Shown here piece by piece: positions 1 through 11,183 of a stretch of DNA of 64,000 nt. How positions within the stretch are numbered: position 1 is the first letter of the stretch; every line of letters starts with the position of its first letter. The DNA lies in assembly GCA_009602735.1 (NCBI GenBank), contig WELA01001939.1, positions 479,455 through 543,454 on the forward strand. Direction: 5' to 3'. The notes below the pieces were generated by a model that saw nothing but the letters and a program-made list of their open reading frames with translations, searched no databases and had not been told where the DNA came from. The position numbers and the translations under genes were made by a program. The stretch is from Mesotaenium endlicherianum (lineage: Eukaryota; Streptophyta; Zygnematophyceae; Zygnematales; Mesotaeniaceae).

Positions 1-544
1 GGGGTGTTTCTACGCGTGAAGGGGGAAGGAGGGTTTTGTGTGTCTCGGGGCGGGCTCGAAGAGTGTGGGAGGGAGAGAGGGAGGCATGGGGTGGCGAGCG
101 CGCAAGGAGGGGGGGGAGGGTTGCCAATGAGTCTCTGTTGGAGTGCTCGAAGAGGAGAAAGAGGGCGTGTCTCGAGGAAGAGCGGCTCGTGGGGTTGAAG
201 TCGGAGGGTTCACCCTTGGAGAAGAGGCGTTTGAGGGCTATCTGGTGGTAGTGCGGCGCATGTCTCTCCTCCTCTCATCTAAACTGGCGGGCCATTGCAG
301 TAGAAATAAGACCTGGCGCAGGATACGTAGCATGCGACTTGCTGCTGACGAGTGCCTGGCTGCCCTCCTCCGATAGCAGTGCGGGCTGGCCTCTTACTTC
401 TGAGTGCCTGTGGCCGAGTTAGGGAGGTGGGCAGTCGAGGAGCTCTTTGGCTTACTGCCCTCCTCCCTCCCTCCTCCACCACCTTCTCCTCCTCCTCCTC
501 TGCCTCCTCATTTGCCTCCTCCGCCTCTCCGCCCGGGAGGCTGA

Positions 545-596
<52 letters not shown>

Positions 597-3379
597 TTCT
601 CAGGCGAAGGAGACAAGATGAACGGTGGTCTGTGCATTACAAGGAAAACCATTGCTTATCTTTGCGCTGCTTGGAGCCGCTGCTTGGAGCCTGAGGTCGG
701 GTTGGGCGNCTCTGGTGCTCCGCTGCTTGCTGTGTGCTTTATGCTCCACCTGATGATTGATGCATGTCTTTCCCCCCAACCCTTCTGCTCTTTTGCGTGT
801 CTCCCTACATGCTGCGTATGTTTTTGGCCACCCTCTATAGTTCCTCGTAGTCATTCTCTCGCCTCTGTTGCCTTTCGCAGCAGGCGCCGCCTACCTTCTG
901 CCGAATGCTTCCGTTCATGTCACTTGCGAGTGATAGTATGTCGCATTAGTGGTCTTCCGCCAAGCGCAGCCAGCGGTGCTGGCTGGCCCCTTAGGTCCAA
1001 AGCAGCAGACAGAGAGAGCTTGAGATACGGAAGCTCTTTTAGCTCTCCTCTGTGACTGAGAGATAGTGGGCTGGTGTGTGTGTGTGTGGGGCGGGGGCGG
1101 GGGGGAACGGGGGGGTCTGGGGTGGTTGTCGCATCGTCAGCAGAGCGATGGCTCGCACTACCAGGGGGCAGATGGCAGTGGGAGAGAGCAGCATAGAGCC
1201 GAGCCCGTGTTTGACCCTCGGGCCCCCCCCGATGTCAACCGGTAAGAGCTTCCTCTGTGTGGGCGCAATCACGTTCACCCCCCAACTGTGCCTCCTTCCG
1301 TGCAGCGCCGTTGGCACGCATGCACGCACTCGCAGATTCGCACATTCGCACATCCGCACTCTTTTCGTCGAGATAGACGCACGCTGTCCCTTCTGTCTTC
1401 GTCTTTTCGTGTTTCTGCAACAGCATTCTTCCGCTCCTCTCTCTGCCAGGTAGTGTTTCAGTGCCCCCGCGTGCTGCACTAGGACAAGTGGCATCTCCTC
1501 AGCTTCTGACTCTTTCAGGAGCCTACTCTGCCTTTTTCGCCCGTATACTTTTCGCTTGCTTGAGGCAGAGCTTTGCGCTTAATGGGGAAGGGCTTTGTGT
1601 GGGCCTCCGCTGCCCGCAGCTCGCCGTGAGTTCCTCTGCATGCGCTTGTGTGACCCTCTCCGTTCTTAGCATCGCCGAAAGCATCTCCGCGCTCTCTACG
1701 GTGCTGATTGCTCCCAAGGGCTGGTGCCCTCTCCTTTTTAGCTGTTAGCGGAATAGAGCATTGCGACTGATGAGTGCTGCAACTGGTGTGCTCTGTGTTG
1801 TCTCTCCCGTGTGTGTGGGCGAGTGTGGGTGGGTGTGTGGGGGGGTGCAGTATGAACACGGCGTATATGGCAGCACATGAGCCGGGCATGCAGGCGCAAC
1901 ACGTGTGGGTTAGCCCCAGCAGCAAAGTGCCCACCTAGGCTGGCACTGCACGCGCCGATTGCCGATGCGATGACTACGCGAGTAGCGGCGATGTGTGAGC
2001 TAGCCCTGCTTGTACCAGGTCTACCAGGTCCAGCTGTTGGCAGTAGTTGTATGTTTCCTTCGCGTCGGGACAAGCCTTGACAGTACCTACACCCACACTT
2101 GAAAGGCTGCGGCTCAAGAGTGAGGGGGAAGTGGAGAAGTGGTATTTAGTGAGAGGGGGGGAGGGGGCGGGGGCGGGGAGAAGTATCGTAACCAGTCGTG
2201 ACTAGCTGCTTCCTTTTGCACAGGATGCTAGGGAGATGTTTTTTTTCTCTCCAGGAGTGTGTGTATCAGTTGATCATGTCCGGTGCCGTTGTAGGGTAGT
2301 GAGACTGTTGTTAGGGTCGGCAAAGAGATAGAGTGTGGGCACTTGCAAGGTATGTAGACCCGCTGCACCTGTTGCATACATTGAGCATAAGATGACGCTG
2401 CCAGGAGAAAGAAGTAAGGTGGTCGTTTCTTGCACATGTAGGCAGTAATAACGCAGTTCCAGGTTGGTGTTACTGTGTAGGCTAGGCCTCATAGGTGGGC
2501 GGCATATTCTGTCTTTTGCAAGCCAGGCAGCAGCAGCAGCAGTGTGGCAGGCAACTGGCTGGCTGCAGCTGTAGGTCCTCCCATAGCAGATTGCGGACTC
2601 CGGTGAGCGAGGGGCCAGTTGCACACCGCCCTTGGTGGGAAGTTTCTGCAGATGTAGAAGTTGGTTAGGTTGCTTAGGGACATGTGGTCAGAAACTGGAA
2701 GTTCACACACGAACTTCCATTCTTGGAACCTACTTTGGGACTCCGACCAATTCACATCGTTTTCCAAACAATAATTATGTGCAATTTGTCTTCTGTTGGT
2801 TGTCATGTTTGAATGGAGCTGCAATTTCAAGTGTATCACACACAACTCTATGCTAGAACACACAATGTGGACTGCACAGCAAGAAAGCACTTGTGTTACG
2901 ACATGGCAACTAGTACTTGGCAAAGAGCAAAATGGTATGCACTCAAGCGGTCATTGCTCTTACTCATGTTGACTATTGTCAAATGAATGTATTGCACTTG
3001 ATATGGCGATACAGAATGCGAACTGCTTGTCAAGACAATTGGGTATCTTCCAGCCAAGTATCGTAGGCACAGTGTTTACTGAGTCTTTCGACAATTTTAC
3101 TGCTTCCAATTTAGCCTGGCAAGAAGATATTATTAGTCAACTACTTAGAAGACGAGCTATCACCCAAAACAAAAGATCAGTCAAATTTCTTCTTCCACCT
3201 CTTTTTCTCTGAATGGGGTCAGCCCATTATATGCATACAGAAGATATGAGTACAAGAGGTGGAAGAAGAAGTCTGCGCTGAATTATGCTAAGTACCTTAC
3301 AACTGCTCTACATCTGCTATGACCTTAGATTTACGCCTAACTAAGAAAACAGCATCCTAGTAAAAGAACTGTGGAAGCC
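1..3379. other. No gene recognised; GC-rich to AT-rich flank
   Basis: I find no recognisable coding region here on either strand. The first 2.2 kb are G/C-rich with purine/pyrimidine-skewed runs, a CT microsatellite, a short GT run near 1073 and a single unresolved base at 709. From about 2.2 kb the sequence becomes AT-richer and plainly intergenic. Open frames up to about 200 codons exist but are low-complexity or shaped by the CT and GT runs and resemble no family I know. Part of a spliced gene or a long UTR cannot be excluded. Confidence 0.5.
548..594. repeat. (CT)n microsatellite
   Basis: An uninterrupted CT dinucleotide run of about 23 units, directly downstream of a pyrimidine-rich CTCCTC tract (about 460-530). 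On the complementary strand it is a GA tract, the kind often found near promoters, but nothing here shows such a role. Confidence 0.95.
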
Positions 3380-4552
3380 TCAGTCGTCGGACTGAAGTAC
3401 ACACTTCTGAGTGCGTCTGTTGAAGTTCAGCTGCACCATGAACTTCCTACCATTAACTCCTTCAAGATTGTAAGCCCGAAATGCATTTGTCTTTGGAAAA
3501 GCCACCTCACCATACTCCCACTCACACAGATCTGCATTCTCAATCTCAGAATTGGCTACGACATACCCGGGGATGTCCCGGGGTCCATGCCAGGGGTTTG
3601 TCGCAATTTCCGCCAGTTCGTGACCAATCTTGTCAATGACTCCATCAACACCCACGTCCCCATTGCTGCCCTGCCACGTCGCATCAAAGTACCTGTAGGT
3701 GCATGTCCCGGGGCACTGCGTCCTGGCATTGCCAACAAAGGCAAAGGCCAGCTTGTGAACTCCCTTGAACATGGCAGATGTGTGATACGCGCACATGCCA
3801 TTGCAGAAATCTACCATGTGCACATCTTCACTAGTCAGAACCATGTATGCACCCTTCGGGTCCAGAGGCAGGCGCCTAGGACCAGGGGTGACAGCTCTGG
3901 CCACTATTCTTCTGATGTCATCTTGAGTGAGCGGGTTGAGAGCTGTTCCCTTCGCTCCACGGGAGTACTTATCGACAAATACTCCTCCCAGCCTCACTTT
4001 GGACGTCACTTTCGTCCTGGCATGATTCGCGTAGTACCGAACATTGATTCCCCACCAGTTCTTCACGGTATTGGCTCCAGCTTTGCCGTACTTCACCTGA
4101 GAACCTAGAGACTTCACAAAATCTTCGATGATTACCCTGTTCTTTGGAAGCCAAGTCCCATAGTAGATGAGGTAGACACTGAACGGCTCGGTAAAAAGAC
4201 CACCTCGCCAGTACTGCAGGTAAGGGTACAGACTAGCAGCGGCTGCCTGCTGGACAGCACCGAATGTAGTCTCGACGGAAGACAACTGAGAGACGGCAAA
4301 TGCAGCTGTCTCGTTGCCTGCAGCCCTCAGTCCCGCTGCTGCTGAGGCTAAATGTGCACCCTTCTTGTGAACAGTTGCTTGGATGTGGACATACCCATTC
4401 TCAGGATTCAAAACATCTGTGTTGCCACCAGAATTCTTACTGCCAGTATCAACTTCTGTCAGATTCACACCGCCTCCCGGCAACTGAATCTGTCCATAGG
4501 CAGAGAGAGAAACAAGCTGAAGAAGACCAACCAGAGAGAGAAGCCTATACAT
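3380..4552 (-). CDS. EXORDIUM / phosphate-induced protein 1-like secreted protein
   Basis: Intronless 390-residue ORF from an ATG at 4552. Residues 1-20 form a signal peptide (MYRLLSLVGLLQLVSLSAYG), so the product should enter the secretory pathway and probably act in the wall or apoplast. The region after about residue 105 matches the PHI-1/EXORDIUM family: YLIYYGTW near 127-134, the SEDVHMVDFC block at 241-250, CPGTCTYRYFD at 280-290, NGDVGVDGVID at 297-307, and a C-terminal EGVNGRKF block at 364-371. In land plants these proteins are linked to brassinosteroid-promoted growth and phosphate or carbon responses; the biochemical activity is unknown. N30 and N80 lie in N-glycosylation sequons. 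It carries HELAE at 311-315, where land-plant members that I recall have a leucine/alanine-rich stretch. It is somewhat longer than the roughly 310 residues of Arabidopsis EXO, mainly at the N-terminus. Confidence 0.9.
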   Translation of the reverse strand: MYRLLSLVGLLQLVSLSAYGQIQLPGGGVNLTEVDTGSKNSGGNTDVLNPENGYVHIQATVHKKGAHLASAAAGLRAAGNETAAFAVSQLSSVETTFGAVQQAAAASLYPYLQYWRGGLFTEPFSVYLIYYGTWLPKNRVIIEDFVKSLGSQVKYGKAGANTVKNWWGINVRYYANHARTKVTSKVRLGGVFVDKYSRGAKGTALNPLTQDDIRRIVARAVTPGPRRLPLDPKGAYMVLTSEDVHMVDFCNGMCAYHTSAMFKGVHKLAFAFVGNARTQCPGTCTYRYFDATWQGSNGDVGVDGVIDKIGHELAEIATNPWHGPRDIPGYVVANSEIENADLCEWEYGEVAFPKTNAFRAYNLEGVNGRKFMVQLNFNRRTQKCVLQSDD

Positions 4553-6460
4553 CTTTGAAGCGGTCTATGTCGTGCACCCTGCGGAAAATTCGACTTTCGG
4601 TGAGCGCCTCAACTTCTCCGCATCAGGGAGAGAGAACCTGGAAGACAGATGAATGATTGAACTAGCTGACTACAATGCTTCTGCTCGAGGTTGCGTCTAA
4701 ATGGCTCTGTTGATGGGCCAACTCGAGGCTACCTCAAAATTCCCTCTTGGGCAAGGGCTGGTGAGTGCTGGCTGAGGGCGCACTGTTGCGTTTCAGCTGC
4801 CGACTGGTTCTCTGGGCAGTGCAACCGGTCAAAGCCTCAACGCGCCAAGCCTCGCGGTTTCTTCGGTGTCATCCGTGATTCTTGATGGCTGTCGATTTTG
4901 AGATCTGGCGATTTCTGTACGAACAGATCGAAGTCCTCGTATCAAGAAGCGATTATTTGAATTTATGCCGGCTCCGAGTAGCCGTAACCTCCAAAATGGC
5001 GCCTTTGTTTGCGACCACTCACGCAATCCCACGCAAGGTACACACTCTTTACGCACGGAAGCACACGGAAGCACACGGAAGCATCCCAGCCACTCCCACC
5101 ACCTCCAACAATAATAGCCACTCTCAGCCCGACAATTTTGGAAGATGTACGATATGGTACCATGCAAGCTAGGTGCCAAGCAGGTGCCAATCAACTTGCC
5201 AAGAACTGTCAAGAAGTTCTAATCGGAGGAAGATACAACAAAAAACCTTTCCCGATCAGCTAGCTGCACCATGGTCTGCTGAGCTGCACCAAACGAGGGC
5301 TTGTGACTGCTTGTGACGAGTGGCCTAGTATACGACTCGGCATGAGCGGGTGAGATTCAGCCGCTTTTGCTCGCTCTCGATCGTTTATGGTTTTTGTCAG
5401 TCGCAAGAGAGTCGCAGTTGATCGCCTTTAGTTTTGAAGGGAACGACTTCGACATAAGTTGGCGGAGATCGCCGGCGACCAACGGAAATCCCGTATCCAA
5501 CTCTCCTAAAGTTGGAGGCATGATCTCTGGCACAAGATGCGCTATTGCCGATTTTCCAATGCCCAAACACCAACTGGCTTCAACGGCTCCAAACGGCTCG
5601 ATGCCGGCCTTATACTTTTGCCAGCTGTTACGCACCACGTACACGACGGGCGAGGTATAGAAGGCATCCAATTTTATAAAGAACCGCACTTTAGATGGGC
5701 CCTAAAGCAGATCTGAAGCGGACTAAAAAGAACGTCGTAGAGAGAACCTCACGAGATTACCTATCTCACTTGATAGCGAGCTAGGTATACATGCCCTCAT
5801 TTCTAGTACACTACACGTAGGCACTTTCTCTTTGAAATGGAAATCAACTCTAGTGTATGAGTCCAATTTGGCATTGAGCATTTAAAGCACTTATGTATTC
5901 AATATTGCAAGATCGTGCATTGCAATCGAGTTTTTGAAACAATCAACAAATGAATTCTTGTGTATGTAATTAGCATATGTATGGTCCTCTAAACTATACT
6001 CTCAAACTGGACCACCTTCATAGCACGAACCTTCATGAGAAGTCGAGCATATCAATATTGATCGACTTGGATTTGGCCTTATGGAATTGCAAATGCGGCA
6101 TTCCCACTTTCTAATTGCTACGTATACGCTACTTGCCCGTCGTTATCGCAAAAGTCATCAAACATTTGTGGAGGTTGTCATCAACTTTCAAGATATGTCA
6201 CATACCTATGATGCTCTACCACAATGCTACATGAAACGTTTTTGAAACAACAGGATGCTCTGACGCACACAGCGCAGATTTTGAAAATTGAAACAATGAG
6301 CGGCTTTTATCACTCGAACTGCATACAAGACTCCATACAATACTTGTGCCACACAAAACAAACTTAATATAGTTTTGGTGGAAGTGAAGTTTATGTAAAA
6401 ATTCCTTAACAATGTCAAGGCAATCTTAAAATTGTTGTGCGTTGAGTGTTGGGCCATCAT
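4553..6460. other. Intergenic region upstream of the EXORDIUM-like gene
   Basis: The EXORDIUM-like promoter must lie just above 4552, but I see no decisive TATA or operator element. A short ACACGGAAGC tandem (three units) sits at about 5060-5090. An open frame on the minus strand at 5357-5689 begins with GTG rather than ATG and has no family resemblance, so I do not call it. From about 5800 the sequence is AT-rich and featureless up to the LTR fragment. Confidence 0.5.
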
Positions 6461-6603
6461 TGTAGTGAAATAGATAGATAAAGTACTTAGCAAAATAGAA
6501 TACTTTATTTTGACAAGAATCTTCGAACACAAGTGGTAGCTTCTTGAACGTTCCTATTATTATGGAATTTGGCAAGTACAAGAGTGATTCTAGAATGCCT
6601 CTC
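6461..6603 (-). mobile_element. Family-A LTR fragment, minus orientation
   Basis: Matches the 3' end of the family-A LTR in reverse orientation: it begins TGTAGTGAAATAGATAG on the plus strand, like the complete minus-strand LTR at 63292. It abuts the 5' LTR of element A and forms an inverted pair with that LTR's own 3' end (about 6945-7079). Together with the complementary piece at 14326-14489 it suggests that element A landed inside an older LTR of its own family. Fossil. Confidence 0.75.
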
Positions 6604-7079
6604 TGTAGTGATTTGAGTTATAATATAATAGTTTCTCTTTATTATAATAGTATTGATTATATTTGGAGTAATATTTTGTGGATTCAAGTGTGAATAGATA
6701 TTCTAGTGACTTGGTTCATGTCCTTTGAACCTTTTAAGGCATTTTTGAAGTTAGAGAAAATCCTAAAAGAACTCCATGTGGCAAAAGTCAAATGTGATAT
6801 TTTGAGGTCAAAAAGACATGTGTACATTATTCTAGAAAGAAGTGGCAAGTTTTACGATGTGTTGGGTGCCAACACATTTACATGCACCTTCCTAGAAATT
6901 ACTTATGTAGCAAGTATATAAACAAGAGCTAGAACATAGAAAGGCATTAGAGAATCACTCTTGTACTTGCCAAATTCCAAAATCATATTAACTTTCAAGA
7001 AGCTATCTCTCTTTTAAGAAGCTACCACTTGTGTTCAAAGATCCTTGTCTTAAGTACTTTACCTATCTGCTTCACTACA
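6604..7079 (+). repeat. 5' LTR of element A
   Basis: About 476 bp bounded by TGTAGTGA and TCACTACA, an 8-bp perfect inverted repeat with TG...CA ends. The next bases after one spacer base are a tRNA primer binding site. The complete minus-strand LTR of the same family at 63292-63791 confirms the boundaries. Confidence 0.9.
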
Positions 7080-7080
7080 G

Positions 7081-7092
7081 TGGTATCCGAGC
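7081..7092 (+). other. Primer binding site of element A
   Basis: TGGTATCCGAGC lies one base after the LTR. It is close to the TGGTATCAGAGC complement of the initiator-methionine tRNA used by many plant LTR elements. Confidence 0.8.
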
Positions 7093-7116
7093 TAGGCCCC
7101 TTGGTAGCACAAGAAG

Positions 7117-8332
7117 ATGGCCGATCCTCGAGACCAACAGCAAGCTTTCGAAGGAAGCCCTTCCTCTCCAAGAGACCCTCCTCCAGCGCCGATGGGAGAG
7201 CCCACGCAAGAAAATCTGCAACAACAAGAAGCACCACAAGGAGGAGCACCGTCAACTCCCGTGGCAGCCGCTATAGCAAAGTTGACTCCACCACAAGGAG
7301 TTCCCGCAAATGAGTGGGCAGCCTTCCTAATGACCGTCCACAACCAAGTGGGCTTGGCCACCTATGAAGAAACCGTGCNAAACCGTGCAAGCATCAAGAG
7401 AAGCTATGGCTGCCATGGTTGGCCCTATTGCAAGCAATGCTCAAAATCCAGCCTCGGCTCAAGCGCCTCCACAAGAGCCAGCGAGAGCAAGGAAACTCAT
7501 CAAGCCCGGCAAATCCGACACTTTCAACCCCGGGAAAGGAGCCAACCTGAATTTATGGCTCTACCAAGTCGAGACGTACCTCGCATTCCTTGAAGTACCC
7601 GAGGAGGACTACGTTCCCTTTGCCGTTACCTTACTTAGAGGAGCAGCAACATCATGGTGGCGTAACTATCAAGCGGCTATATATCAAGCTATGGCGCACC
7701 CCATGCTCGGCCAAGAGCCCCCACCATCATATGCAAGATGGGCAGATTTTCGTGAGGCCCTCAAGAAGCAATTCATGCCCATCAATGCGGAGAAGATTGC
7801 CCGAGGAAAGCTCCACCATCTCAAGCAAACGACGTCCGTTCAAGAGTATACATCCAGATTTCACGCCCTCACTCTTGAGATCCCCAACATGTCTCTCGAG
7901 GAGAAGATTGACCGCTACATCTTTGGCCTCAAACCCAAGGTGGCAAAGGAAGTGGAATTACGCGACTTGACGGACTTCTCAAAGATCATTGAAGTGGCTC
8001 AAAAGGTGGATATCTTGGATTTCAAGCACTCCTTGTCTTCATCTTCACGAGCACCGGCGACGCGGGTGTATGCAGCCCCTTTCACATTCGAATCTGGACC
8101 CACACCCATGGAAATCGGAGTTATTAAAAAGGACCCCGCGACTGCCCGGAAGAGTGAAAGACCCTCCAATGACACTTATGATGCAAGAAACCAGCAAGGA
8201 GTGAAAGCAAGACTCTCCCCGGCTGGAAAAAAAGCTCTCATGACGGTTGGAATATGCTTTTTTTGTAAGGAAAAAAGCCATCGTGCACTCTCATGCCCCA
8301 AAAAGTTGTCAAAAAACGGACAGCGCTGGTAG
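7117..8332 (+). mobile_element. gag region of element A (fossil)
   Basis: Begins at an ATG 25 bases after the primer binding site. Capsid-type sequence of the Ty3/gypsy retrotransposon gag family is visible around 7520-8000, with aromatic/tryptophan-rich helices such as AATSWWRNYQ. A cysteine-rich stretch near 8250-8300 is the nucleocapsid position. The region contains the unresolved base at 7379, flanked by an exact duplication. Fossil, broken. Confidence 0.85.
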
Positions 8333-9205
8333 GCCAGGAGCCTACCAAACCAAGACCCACTTCACAAGAAGACGACAAGCCAAGTGAGGTGGAGATCCCC
8401 GTTGAAGACGACGTTCCAGCCCCAATGAGTTTGACAGGTTACCTTGGAGGAAAGAAGGTCCACATCTTGGTGGATAGCGGAGCTCAAGGCAACTTTTTCG
8501 TTGCAGATTTTGCCACCAAGCACGGTATTACTGTGCGAACTCTTGATCACGACGAGGAGATTATGATGCCCGACAAATTCACTTATACTACCGCTTCCAA
8601 GAAGACGTACCCCTTGTCATACTCTATCAAGTCCTTCAAGGATAGAGTAGTGTTCTCCCCCATGCAATTGGGCAAGTACGACGTCATCCTAGGGACGCCT
8701 TGGTTGACCAAGCACAACCCCCAAGTTGATTCAAGGGACGGTACTATCAAGATCAAGAATGACATCACTTCAAGAATCTGTATTTTGCGCGCAATCCAGA
8801 ATATCCAGACCCAAGACATCAAGAAGCCGGCACACGAGATACTATTGTCCGCCCTCCAACTCAAGAGACTTGTGAAGAAGGGACACGAGCTTCTTTTGGC
8901 CTTGATCACGCCAAAAGACATCAAGAAAGACATCAAGAGTCAAGAAGGCAGCGCCACTCCCAAGAAGATACAAGAAGTCTTGGAGGATTACAAAGAAGTT
9001 CTCTCCCGGAATAGCCCAAGGGCCTACCCCCCAAGAGATTCGTAGACCAGAAGATAGAGTTGGGCCCGGAAGCAAGCCCATCTCTCGGCCTACTTTTAAG
9101 ATGTCATACACAGAGCCAGACGAAGTCAAGAAGCAAATCAAGGAGCTACTGGAGCATGGCTTCATTCGACCTAGCAAGTCGCCATTTGGAGCCCCGGTGC
9201 TATTT
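8293..9205 (+). mobile_element. Protease and start of RT of element A (fossil)
   Basis: The frame overlaps the end of gag. A retropepsin active-site motif LVDSGAQGNF is visible near 8467-8496, followed by the linker that leads to RT. The RT N-terminus (SKSPFGAPVLF) reaches 9205, where the solo LTR interrupts it. Fossil. Confidence 0.85.
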
Positions 9206-11178
9206 TGTAATGAATCAGTTTATTATTTATTTAATTAATCGCATGTATAAATACAACATTAAATAAGTATTATATCAATATACTCACATGTGCGAGTTCT
9301 TCTAAATGAATGTATGTCAATGTAAAGCGAGTTTACTTACTTTGTCAAAAAGGTCAGCAGGATGACTTTTGAATCATAGTGTAGTTTGCTGACTTTGTTG
9401 AAAAGGTCAGCAGGATGACTTTTGTATCATAGCATAGTTTGCTGACATTTATATATCTGTTATACATAGGATATAATATCAGTAGGTTGCCCTATAGTAT
9501 GCTCGCTTGATATTAGTTAGTATACTTAGCTTCAGTACGCTGAGGATAGATATATTCATTCAGATTACTATTTGTAGATTGGCACATGTGATCGTAGTAT
9601 ACTGAAAGTCGGGAGGTCGACTAAGATTTCGGTAAAACGATGTCCTACCAGTGTGGTTAACTCCTGGGTAGGCGGAGCCGTCGTCAGTCAGGTGAACAGT
9701 TAGGACTTCAGTCAATCGACCAATTAAAATGGTCGTTATGCCTAGATCCGTGGGTCCCAACTTCACGGGTTTTGAAAGGGGAGAGGGTGCGGGGAGTGCG
9801 CCCATACACACTCACGCACCCTCACCCGCGAGTGGAAGCGTGCACGAGGACCTTTCCTAGTTGCATACACAAGGTGGAGTGGCCTGGTGGTATGCCACCC
9901 TTGCAAGAGTTAGAGGGCTACATGAGAGAGGAGTAAAAAAGAACTCACTTTATTAAGAAAAGTCGTGTACAAGATATGAAGGTTTGACTAGACTAATTAG
10001 GCTAGACTCCCTCTCCTTCTTTGTGCTTCCTATTCATGCTTCAACTCGAAGTGTCCTCTCTAGCAAAGTACCTCCAGAACCTTCTACTATGGCTCCTTCC
10101 ATGTAGGTGACCTTGCCTAATTGGACAAGCTAGCACACTCACACGCACACACTCACACTCTAGAATATTCTACTACACAACCCACTAACTCTCAAGGAGT
10201 TTCTAGAAATTCCACAATCACTTCGGCACTCTACGTGATTGTACGTAGTTTCTGGAACCCTCATGATTCAATGTCCTACTTTCTGGACTCCAACCGAAAT
10301 TTTCGTCAATGGACCCGTCCTTGTCACTTGATTGAATCTGTGACACTAAAAACTCACTAAAAATTTTCTCAATACTTGTCCAAATGACATGAAATAAAGG
10401 CCAAAGTTCTTCTAGAATCACACTCTATGCACATAAAATGCTAGAAAAAATACAAACTACACTTTGATAACCTTACAAGTTTCCCATGGAACGGCGCACC
10501 TTGCGCCATGGTCAACCAGGTGGTCACTAGGTACATAGCAGGCCGGGATCTCAAGGTCCCTCATTCTGGAGAGTAGATTTTAGAGTCGGATTTTCTACTT
10601 GCAAGTCATGTGTGCACTTTTGGGTTTGTTATTATGACCAGCTTTTACGAATATTGACGTGGGTGCTTCGTCTGCGCTTCTAGTGGAGCAAACTGGGACA
10701 TTTTAGAAAAGTCTCGTTAAGATGCGTACGCTGCCGTTGAGTTTGCTGAATTTGGAGTAGTATTGACAGAGTTTTGCCCTCTGACATTTCGGGATCACAC
10801 AGCAGACAGATTCTATGGTTTTGCACCTAAGTCAGGGGGATGTGTTTTAGCTACTTTATGGTTATCTGAATGAGAGCGCCTTTGCTAGTCAGTCCCCTGA
10901 TGTTGTGTATGTGCTTATACATGCTTGTATGCTTGGTAGGCGAGAGGCCATGAGTTTCTAAAGGAGAAGCTCTAGTCCTCAAGCTCGCCTCTTTCTTGTG
11001 CCTTGTGTTAGTGTGCAACTATGGCACACTACGGTAAGTGAGTCAAGGGTTATAGATGAGTAAACGGAATTCATTCTAAGGGCAAAGATCGCTCCCTAAT
11101 TTTACACGCTTTTACCTAACTCTGATCTTATATATTTAAATGAAAAATATTTAACTTGAATAAGCAAGATTCATTTCA
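9206..11178 (+). mobile_element. Solo LTR of family B inserted in element A
   Basis: A 1973-bp block starting TGTAATGAATCA and ending GATTCATTTCA, flanked by a perfect 5-bp target duplication TATTT (9201-9205 and 11179-11183). The RT coding sequence is continuous across the join once one TATTT is removed. There is no primer binding site or coding region, so this is a solo LTR. It carries a further insert at 9773-10477, without which it would be about 1.26 kb, matching the 1250-bp inverted copy at 34588-35837. A hairpin GGCGCA-CCT-TGCGCC lies at 10493-10507. Confidence 0.88.
9773..10477. mobile_element. LTR-like insert (family C) within solo LTR B
   Basis: A 705-bp segment absent from the otherwise matching copy at 34588-35837. 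It begins TGAAAGG and ends CCTTACA, an imperfect 7-bp inverted repeat with TG...CA ends, and is flanked by near-identical 5-mers (GGTTT left, AGTTT right). This fits another solo LTR, the innermost of three nesting levels. No coding capacity is seen and the family is unknown. Confidence 0.6.
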
Positions 11179-11183
11179 TATTT

